Shown: in pieces, positions 8,227 through 14,001 of the stretch
Numbering within the stretch: the first letter of the stretch is position 1
Layout of the letters: every line of letters starts with the position of its first letter
NCBI GenBank assembly: GCA_030428695.1
Contig: JAUIEM010000225.1
Location: 1 to 16,070 of the forward strand
Direction of reading: 5' to 3'
Source of the DNA: a bacterium
Lineage (GTDB): Bacteria > Planctomycetota > J058 > JAJDCP01
Length of the DNA: 16,070 nucleotides
Program-made: the position numbers and the translations under genes
The notes under the pieces: generated by a model
Databases searched by the model: none
The model's input: the letters and a program-made list of their open reading frames with translations, nothing else
What the model was told of the DNA's origin: nothing

Positions 8227-9029
8227 GCCTTCTCCGCTTCGAATGCCGCGATCAGGCCACCGCGTCGGTAGCCATCGAGGTCGAGTGTGACGTGGAAGTA
8301 GCCGGCCGCGCGCACCTCCCGGACCAGCGTGGCACGCTCGGCGAATGCGCGCGGCAGCTCGTCGGGCGCGAGCTCGAGCCGGGCGACCCGGCCGTGGTGG
8401 CGGACCCGGAGCTCGCGGAAGCCGAGCGCGCGCAGCGCCGCCTCGGCGCGCCCGACCCGGGCGAGGATCTCGGGGGTGACAGGCGTGCCGTAGGGCACCC
8501 GTGAGGCGAGACAGGGGCTGGCGGGCTTGTCCCAGGTCGGCAGCCCGAGCGCTTGCGCGTAGCGGCGCACATCCTCTTTGCGCAGCCCCACTTCGAGCAG
8601 CGGGCTGCGCACGTTCTGCTCACCGGCCGCGCGGTGTCCGGGCCGGTGCTCGCCGATATCGGAGAGGTTCGTGCCCTCGACGATCCAGCGCACGTGCAGC
8701 CCGGGCAGGGCCTCGGCGATACGCTCGAAGAGCTCGCTCTTGCAGAAATAGCAGCGCTCGGGCGTGTTCTCGATGTAGCGCGGATCTTCCTGCTCGTGGG
8801 TGCCGACCTCGACGAGATGGACGCCGAAATCGCGGGCGGTGCGCCGCACGTGCTCGAGCTCACTCGGGGCGAGGCTAGGGGAGATGCCGGTGACGGCGAC
8901 CGCGCGGTCGCCGAGCACGTCGACGCAGACCTTGAGCAGGAGCGTGCTGTCACAGCCGCCGGAGAAAGCGACCGCCACGCTCTCGAGCCCGCCGATCAGG
9001 CGCCGCAGTTCTTCGAGCTTCTCGTCCAT
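8211..9029 (-). CDS. larE: ATP-dependent sacrificial sulfur transferase LarE
   Basis: This 272-residue protein is a PP-loop ATP pyrophosphatase of the LarE family. LarE activates the carboxylate of the P2CMN precursor with ATP and inserts sulfur to make the nickel-pincer nucleotide of lactate racemase-type enzymes. The PP-loop SGGCDS is at residues 23-28. Also present are ERCYFCK (C93, C96), the family block 'EGTNLSDIGEHRPGHRA' and 'RSPLLEVGLRKEDVRR', and 'DKPASPCLASRVPYG' with C173 at the position of the sulfur-donating cysteine. Three cysteines (93, 96, 173) also fit the [4Fe-4S]-binding LarE type, so sulfur may come from a cluster rather than from the protein. ATG 9029 fits the family N-terminus and lies about 27 bases after the predicted transcription start. 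A GTG at 9092 lies upstream of the promoter. No larA, larB or larC is nearby. The gene leads the operon, overlapping the TPR lipoprotein gene by 16 bases. Confidence 0.93.
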   Translation of the reverse strand: MDEKLEELRRLIGGLESVAVAFSGGCDSTLLLKVCVDVLGDRAVAVTGISPSLAPSELEHVRRTARDFGVHLVEVGTHEQEDPRYIENTPERCYFCKSELFERIAEALPGLHVRWIVEGTNLSDIGEHRPGHRAAGEQNVRSPLLEVGLRKEDVRRYAQALGLPTWDKPASPCLASRVPYGTPVTPEILARVGRAEAALRALGFRELRVRHHGRVARLELAPDELPRAFAERATLVREVRAAGYFHVTLDLDGYRRGGLIAAFEAEKACTTP

Positions 9030-9062
9030 TCCACTACTATCTATCGTCGCCGCGCTTCCCGC

Positions 9063-9091
9063 AGTATAGGCGAATCGCGGCCCTCCGTCCA
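9063..9091 (-). promoter_or_regulatory. Predicted sigma70-type promoter of the larE/TPR operon
   Basis: On the minus strand TGGACG (9091-9086) and TATACT (9068-9063) are 17 bases apart; the boxes match consensus at four and five of six positions. Transcription would begin near 9056 and the leader would be about 27 nt. The promoter touches a nested inverted repeat at 9092-9142. Confidence 0.6.
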
Positions 9092-9142
9092 CGTGACCGG
9101 GAGCCCGCGGCCTCCCGACAGCATAGACGATGCGCGGTCACG
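9092..9142. promoter_or_regulatory. Nested inverted repeat between the two minus-strand operons
   Basis: CGTGACCG (9092-9099) pairs perfectly with CGGTCACG (9135-9142). Inside lies a second inverted repeat, CGGGAG (9098-9103) with CTCCCG (9112-9117), which shares two bases with the outer arm, so both cannot form completely at once. It lies 43 bases after the stop at 9186 and directly next to the -35 box of the larE promoter. It may be the terminator of the upstream operon or a regulator binding site. No T-tract is present. Confidence 0.4.
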
Positions 9143-9185
9143 GGATGTCGCGGAACGGTAAGATTTTGTCGCAGAGCGCGGGCCC

Positions 9186-9731
9186 TCAGGGGCGGTCCTC
9201 GCTGTCCTCGACGACGAAGGGGCCGTTCCAGCGGCCCTCGAAGCGGATCGTGGGGTCGGCGCTCTGCGCCGCGCAGGTCGCCGTCGCCTCGAGACGGGTC
9301 AGGTAGCGATGCAGCTCACCGACCTGCACGAGGTAGACGACATCCCAGCGGAAGCCCCCCTCGATCGGCTCGGTCTGCACCTCGGCCGGCTGTCCGAGGA
9401 CCGGGACGACCTCGTCCTCCGCGAAGCGGATGTCGACCCGCGCCTTGCCCATCACGACCGGCTCCGAGACGGCCCACGCGCCCTCGTTCGGCGCGCGGGA
9501 GAAACCGAGGGTCGGCCCCCCCGTCGCGAACAGCTGACGCAGCCACTGGCCGATCTCCGCTCGCACGTCGCGGTTGTCGAGGTCGTTCGCGATGCGCTCG
9601 ACGATCGGGCCCGGCAGGGGCAGGGTGAGCAGGCCGACGTCGCGCTCGACCTCGAAGGGCACCATGACCGGCGCGGTCGGGGCGCTCGCGCAGCCGACGC
9701 ACAGGACGAGCAGCGGAAGCAGGGCGCGCAT
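9186..9731 (-). CDS. Lipoprotein of unknown function (end of the FHA/PilMN operon)
   Basis: The 181-residue product begins MRALLPLLVLCVGCASAP, a lipoprotein signal with cysteine 14. The mature part is not recognised. It opens with 'PVMVPFEVERDVGLLTLPLPGPIVERIANDLDN' and ends in alternating strands ('GFRWDVVYLVQVGELHRYLTRLEATATC...IRFEGRWNGPFVVED'). It shows no TPR or known pilus-protein motif, and PilO or PilP identity is not supported. ATG 9731 shares its A with the TGA of the upstream PilM-PilN gene (TGATG), so translation is coupled. A GTG two codons earlier is an alternative start. Its place in the operon suggests an outer-membrane or periplasmic partner of the PilM-PilN fusion (inference). 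The operon probably ends here: 94 bases without genes and an inverted repeat separate it from the next promoter. Confidence 0.78.
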   Translation of the reverse strand: MRALLPLLVLCVGCASAPTAPVMVPFEVERDVGLLTLPLPGPIVERIANDLDNRDVRAEIGQWLRQLFATGGPTLGFSRAPNEGAWAVSEPVVMGKARVDIRFAEDEVVPVLGQPAEVQTEPIEGGFRWDVVYLVQVGELHRYLTRLEATATCAAQSADPTIRFEGRWNGPFVVEDSEDRP

Positions 9732-11341
9732 CACCACTGTCCGGGCTCGAGCAGCAGCTTGAAGACGACGGTCGAGCGCTCACGGTCGGCGACGGCCTCG
9801 CGGTCCTGCACGCGGCCGATCTCCGTCTCCTCCTCCAGGCCGGCCTTGAAGGCCTCGAGGCGGTCGAAGCCCCGGCCGTCGCGGTTGTCCGCCTCGCCCT
9901 CGAGGGTCAGGGTCAGGCGCTCGCCCTCGCCCGCGTCCGGCTTCTGCATCGTCACCGCGTCGAGGGTGATCTTGTCCGGGATGCGGTCGAGGCAGATCAA
10001 CATCACCCGGCCGTAGAAGTAGCCGAGGTCCGAGCGCTGCGAGAGCGACTCGAGCAGGTTCCAGCGCTCGAGGTTCTCGCCCCGCTGGCTCTCGTTCTCA
10101 TCCTCGAGCACCGAGATCCGGGCACGCTCCCTGGTCAGGTCGCGCTTGACGTCGCGCGCCCGCCCGAGGGCGAGGGAGCGGTCGATCAGCCCGTAGGCGA
10201 GGTAGACGACCAGCACGACCGCGGCGGCGATCATGAACACCGTGCGGGTGCGGAAGGTGCGCTTCTTCTTGAAGTCGTTCGGCAGGAGGTCGAGCTCGAC
10301 GGCGTCGGGGAACAGCCGCGTCGCCGCGAGGCCGAGGGCGACGCTGAAGCTGCTGTGCTGCTCGGAGAAGAGCGCGTTCTCCTCACCGCTCAGCTCGCTG
10401 GAGTCGACGAACTCGCTGACGTCGATCCGCTGCACGGGCAGGCCGAGCCGCTCGGCGAGCAGCCGGCGCAACGGCTCGCAGGCCGCGCCCCCGCCCGAGA
10501 CCACGATCTGGGCGGGCTTCATCGTCGGCCATTTGGTCTGTGTCTTGCAGTAGGGGAAGGCGTCCTTGAGCATCGTGACGAACTTCTCGAGGGCCGGCCG
10601 CATCGCCGCCTCGACCCCCTCGTCCCCGTCGGCGATGCGCTCGAAGGCCTCGGCCTCGTCGAGCTTGTGGCGGCGCGCCACGCGGGAGATCAGCTGCTCG
10701 CAGCCCCAGGGCAGGCTGCGGGTGAAGACGAAGTTCTTGAAGTGCCCGACCACCAGCTCGCTGCTCTCGTGGCCGATCTCGACGAACAGCGTGGTCTCGT
10801 CCGGCTCGAGCAGCACCTCGTTGAGCAGCGCGGTCGCGTTGAACACCGCGACCCCGTTGGGAACCACCCCGTGCAGCGGCAGCCCGAGCTTCGAGTAGGC
10901 GTTGAGCCGGCCTTCGATCTCCTGGTCGCGGGCCATGCCGAGCAGGATGAGGTTCTCCTCCTCCTCCGGCTCCGGCACCTCGATCAGCCGGTAGTCGGCG
11001 GACAGCTCCTGGCCGGCCTGCTCGGCGACCTGGCCGATCTCGTAGGTCATGATCAGCTTGAGCCGCCAGGAGGGGACGATCGGGAGATGCAGGAAGCGCA
11101 GCATCGACTGGCGCCCGGACAGCCCCAGGCAGATCTCCGCGGACTTCCAGCCACGCTCCCGCAGGACCCGCTGCACGGTCACCGCCAGGCCGACCTCGTC
11201 GCCCTTCTCGACGTCGCGCTCGGCGAGCTCTTCCCAGGTCAGGGACAGCAGGTTGACGAGCCGCAGCCCGTCGCCCTTGCGCTCCAGAAGCGCCGCCTTG
11301 ACCGCGCGGGCGCCGATGTCCAGGCCGATCGCACGGGCCAT
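9731..11341 (-). CDS. PilM-PilN fusion: actin-like ATPase plus membrane coiled-coil protein
   Basis: The 536-residue protein joins two type IV pilus alignment proteins. Residues 1-345 are PilM-like, an actin-fold ATPase: phosphate-1 'AIGLDIGARAVKAALLE', phosphate-2 'LFVEIGHESSELVVGHF' (185-201) and adenosine motif 'IVVSGGGAACEPLRRLL' (279-295). Residues 348-536 are PilN-like: 'ELDLLPNDFKKKR' (the PilN 'INLLP' signature that binds the PilM groove), a membrane segment at 366-386, a coiled coil about 390-435, and a compact periplasmic domain. In normal pilus operons PilM and PilN are separate and the N-terminal PilN peptide docks onto PilM; here they are covalently linked. It would sit in the inner membrane with the ATPase domain in the cytoplasm. 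No PilO, PilP, PilQ, pilin or PilB gene is nearby. Start and stop overlap both neighbours (TGATG). Confidence 0.88.
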   Translation of the reverse strand: MARAIGLDIGARAVKAALLERKGDGLRLVNLLSLTWEELAERDVEKGDEVGLAVTVQRVLRERGWKSAEICLGLSGRQSMLRFLHLPIVPSWRLKLIMTYEIGQVAEQAGQELSADYRLIEVPEPEEEENLILLGMARDQEIEGRLNAYSKLGLPLHGVVPNGVAVFNATALLNEVLLEPDETTLFVEIGHESSELVVGHFKNFVFTRSLPWGCEQLISRVARRHKLDEAEAFERIADGDEGVEAAMRPALEKFVTMLKDAFPYCKTQTKWPTMKPAQIVVSGGGAACEPLRRLLAERLGLPVQRIDVSEFVDSSELSGEENALFSEQHSSFSVALGLAATRLFPDAVELDLLPNDFKKKRTFRTRTVFMIAAAVVLVVYLAYGLIDRSLALGRARDVKRDLTRERARISVLEDENESQRGENLERWNLLESLSQRSDLGYFYGRVMLICLDRIPDKITLDAVTMQKPDAGEGERLTLTLEGEADNRDGRGFDRLEAFKAGLEEETEIGRVQDREAVADRERSTVVFKLLLEPGQW

Positions 11342-14001
11342 CAGTCACTCCCTTCCAGGCGTTCTTCGAGGACGGACTGGAGCTCGGACTCCGCGGCCTC
11401 GAGCAGCTCCCGCGCCGACTTCGCGCGCGGGTGCTCGGGAGCGATCGCGAGCATCTCCTCGAGGGTCGCGATGCACAGCGCGTAGCGTCGCCGCTCGAAG
11501 TACACCTTCGCGGTCTCGATCAGCTGGTTGGCCCGACGCTCGGAGGCGTCGGCGCCCGCGTTGGCGATCACCCTGTCGGCCTGCCCGCGCAGCTTCGTCA
11601 GCTCGCGCAGGGGATCGGGCCGGGGCGCGACCAGCCGCTCGAGCTGATCGGCCCGCACCTTGACCAGCTCGGCGACCCGCGGATCGGCGAGCAGGGTCAG
11701 GGTCTGGCCGAGGGTGCGGATCTCGGACGTGACAGCGGACAGCGCCTCGCCGAGCTCGTTCTTCAGCGCCTGTGCCTTCTTGATCCGCGCGCTCTCCCGC
11801 GCCTGGCCCGCCGCCCGCACCGCCTGGTCGTAGGCCTGGCCGAGGAGGCCGGACTGGTGCAGGCGCCGCGCCTCGGCGATGATCGACTCGACGTCCGAGG
11901 CCTGCCCGCGCAGGGCCGTGCCGAAGCGCACCTCGAAGGTCAGCTCGGAGCCGTGCTCGAGGCCCAGCACCGAGGGATCGAGCAGCAGCCCGAGCTCGCC
12001 GTTGCCCGCGTAGTAGCGCATCGGCTGGTCGAAGGACACCGCGAGCTGGTAGCCGCTCTCCTCGAGCTGCAGCTCGTCGATCGCGACCCCCTCGGCCGCC
12101 TGGACCTCGCGATCCTGGTACAGCAGGCCAGAGACGAAGGCGATGCTCCCGAGCTGCAGCCGCAGGCCGAGGGCGGGCAGCCCGTTGAGGTCGCCGTGGG
12201 GCACGCCGTAGGTGAACACCAGCTGCTCGCCGCGCACCTCGGTCTCGTACCGCATCCGGATCCAGCGGCCGGTCACGGCGTTGAAGAGCTGCCGCGAGAC
12301 CAGCACCTGCCCGGGGGCCGGCACCTTCGACTCGCCGGCCGCCCGCGAGCGGCTCTGCAGGCCGAGGGGCTCCGCCTCCTGGCCGAGGGTCAGCTCGAGG
12401 CCAGCGATGAAGGGCCGCTCGCGCAGCATAAGAGCGGGCACGCCTGCCTGCCCGAGCGCCGCCCGCATCGGCCCGACGCTCACCTGCGGCGGCTCGGCGC
12501 CCTCGGGCTCCTCTTCGTCCGGGCGGCGGAGGCTGATCCGGTCGCACCAGGCCTCCCCGCGGTGATTGTAGAGCTCGAGCACGGCCGAGGCCGCCCCCTC
12601 CGGCGCCTCGACCAGCATCCCGGAGCTGCGGTAGCTGCGGTTCCCGTCGATCGGCTCGAGGCAGGCGGGCAGGTCGTGCGGTCGGCCATCGCTGTTCAGC
12701 CAGTGCACGGAGACCAGCACCGGCCCCGCGTCGCGCAGCTTCCACAGGCTGGTCAGCCGGTAGCTGCGGCCGGGCTCGACGGAGAAGCTCTGCGAGCGCG
12801 CCCGCCCTTCGGCGCCGAGGCGCAGTGAGACGAAGCCCGCGGCCGGACGGTTCCGGTCGATGCCCGCGTCGCCCTCGAGGGTCCAGGCGTCCGGCGCGTC
12901 GTCGACCACCGTTTCGAACGACCAGTTGGCGATCAGGTTGCCCTCGAGAGGTGGCTCGACGCTGCGGCTCTCGGCCGCGGTCGCGATAAAGATGCCGGCG
13001 TAGATCAGCGTCCCGATGCCGAGAGCGACCGCGACGATCGCCGAGATCACCGACACCAGGTTGGCCCGCGCCAGGACGCGCTCGGCACCGGGCCGCGGGC
13101 CGTCCTCGGGGACCGCGGGCTGCTGCCGCGAGAGGGGCGTGACCTCGCCGGCCTCCGCCTCGTCGTCGTCGTCATCGTCGACGAACTCGACCTCCTCGAG
13201 CACGTCGTCGTCTTCTTGCGCCTGCGCCGCCCGCTCTGCCGCCTGGGCGGCGGCGTTCGCGTCGAGGGCGAGGAGCTCGTCGTCCGAGTCGTCGTCGTCG
13301 GCGACGCGCGAGCCGTCGGGCAGGGTGGCGATGATCTTGAAGCTGTGCGAGCCGATCGTGAAGACCTCGCCGTCGTGCATCTGGCGGCGCGAGATGCGCT
13401 TCCCTCCGACCCAGGTGCCGTTGGTGCTCTTCAGATCGAACAGGTACAGGGTGCGGCCCTTGCGGAAGACCTTGGCGTGCTTGCCAGAGGCCTCCTCATC
13501 GTTGAGCACGATGTCGTTGGCCCGGCGCCGTCCGAGCCGCAGCTGGTCCTGGATGTGGAAGCTGCGCCCCTTCTCGCCGCCCGCGATGCAGCTGAGCTTG
13601 AAGCTCGGCGCGACCTTGGGCTGGGCCGGACTGCGCCCGGAGCCGACCGCCTTGAGCGCGACCGGCGTCGCCTCGCCGCTGCTGTCTTCGAGCGGACCGC
13701 TGCCCCCGCGGCGCTGGTAGAAGATCACCGAGTCGCCGATCTCGATCTTGTCGCCGACGGTCAGAGGGGTCGGCTTCGTGACGCGGTAGCCGTTGAGCAT
13801 CGTGCCGTTGCGGCTGCCGAGATCCTCGATCATCATCCCCTGGTCACCGCGCCGGAGGCGGCAGTGCAGGCGACTGGAGACGCCGGCCTGGATCGGCAGG
13901 TCGGTCGTCTTCGAGCGACCGACGGTGATCTCGTCCTGGCCGGCGAAGGTCTTGGTCACCTCGCCGGCGGGCTCGATGAGGATGAGCTTGACTCTGCTCA
14001 T
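11341..14001 (-). CDS. Large membrane protein: two FHA domains, TM helix, jelly-roll module, helical/TPR end
   Basis: This 886-residue protein has FHA domain 1 at about 1-98 (TVGRSKTTD, VSSRLHC, LGSRNGTMLNG) and FHA domain 2 at about 133-225 (LGRRRANDIVL, ASGKHAKV, LKSTNGTWVGG). Both keep the Arg, Ser/His and Asn of phosphothreonine readers. An acidic stretch (234-286) precedes one membrane helix at 313-342. Outside are a CBM4/9-like jelly roll at 355-493 ('NLIANWSFETVV...DAWTLEG', 'YRLTSLWKL'), an uncharacterised beta-rich part (510-720), and a helical end with a TPR-like unit 'FERRRYALCIATLEEMLAIAPEHP'. It could carry a signal between a cytoplasmic kinase and a sugar or wall ligand in the periplasm (inference). 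The start overlaps the sigma54-activator stop (ATGA), and its stop overlaps the PilM-PilN start. I know of no named family for the whole architecture. Confidence 0.85.
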   Translation of the reverse strand: MSRVKLILIEPAGEVTKTFAGQDEITVGRSKTTDLPIQAGVSSRLHCRLRRGDQGMMIEDLGSRNGTMLNGYRVTKPTPLTVGDKIEIGDSVIFYQRRGGSGPLEDSSGEATPVALKAVGSGRSPAQPKVAPSFKLSCIAGGEKGRSFHIQDQLRLGRRRANDIVLNDEEASGKHAKVFRKGRTLYLFDLKSTNGTWVGGKRISRRQMHDGEVFTIGSHSFKIIATLPDGSRVADDDDSDDELLALDANAAAQAAERAAQAQEDDDVLEEVEFVDDDDDDEAEAGEVTPLSRQQPAVPEDGPRPGAERVLARANLVSVISAIVAVALGIGTLIYAGIFIATAAESRSVEPPLEGNLIANWSFETVVDDAPDAWTLEGDAGIDRNRPAAGFVSLRLGAEGRARSQSFSVEPGRSYRLTSLWKLRDAGPVLVSVHWLNSDGRPHDLPACLEPIDGNRSYRSSGMLVEAPEGAASAVLELYNHRGEAWCDRISLRRPDEEEPEGAEPPQVSVGPMRAALGQAGVPALMLRERPFIAGLELTLGQEAEPLGLQSRSRAAGESKVPAPGQVLVSRQLFNAVTGRWIRMRYETEVRGEQLVFTYGVPHGDLNGLPALGLRLQLGSIAFVSGLLYQDREVQAAEGVAIDELQLEESGYQLAVSFDQPMRYYAGNGELGLLLDPSVLGLEHGSELTFEVRFGTALRGQASDVESIIAEARRLHQSGLLGQAYDQAVRAAGQARESARIKKAQALKNELGEALSAVTSEIRTLGQTLTLLADPRVAELVKVRADQLERLVAPRPDPLRELTKLRGQADRVIANAGADASERRANQLIETAKVYFERRRYALCIATLEEMLAIAPEHPRAKSARELLEAAESELQSVLEERLEGSD

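Noticed and set aside
9030..9092. GTG start giving LarE 21 extra residues
   Set aside because: The extension includes the predicted promoter boxes and is not part of the LarE family N-terminus.
11431..12828. Plus-strand open frame of 465 codons opposite the FHA membrane protein
   Set aside because: Antisense to a gene with clear FHA, membrane and jelly-roll domains; no start signal and no domain of its own.
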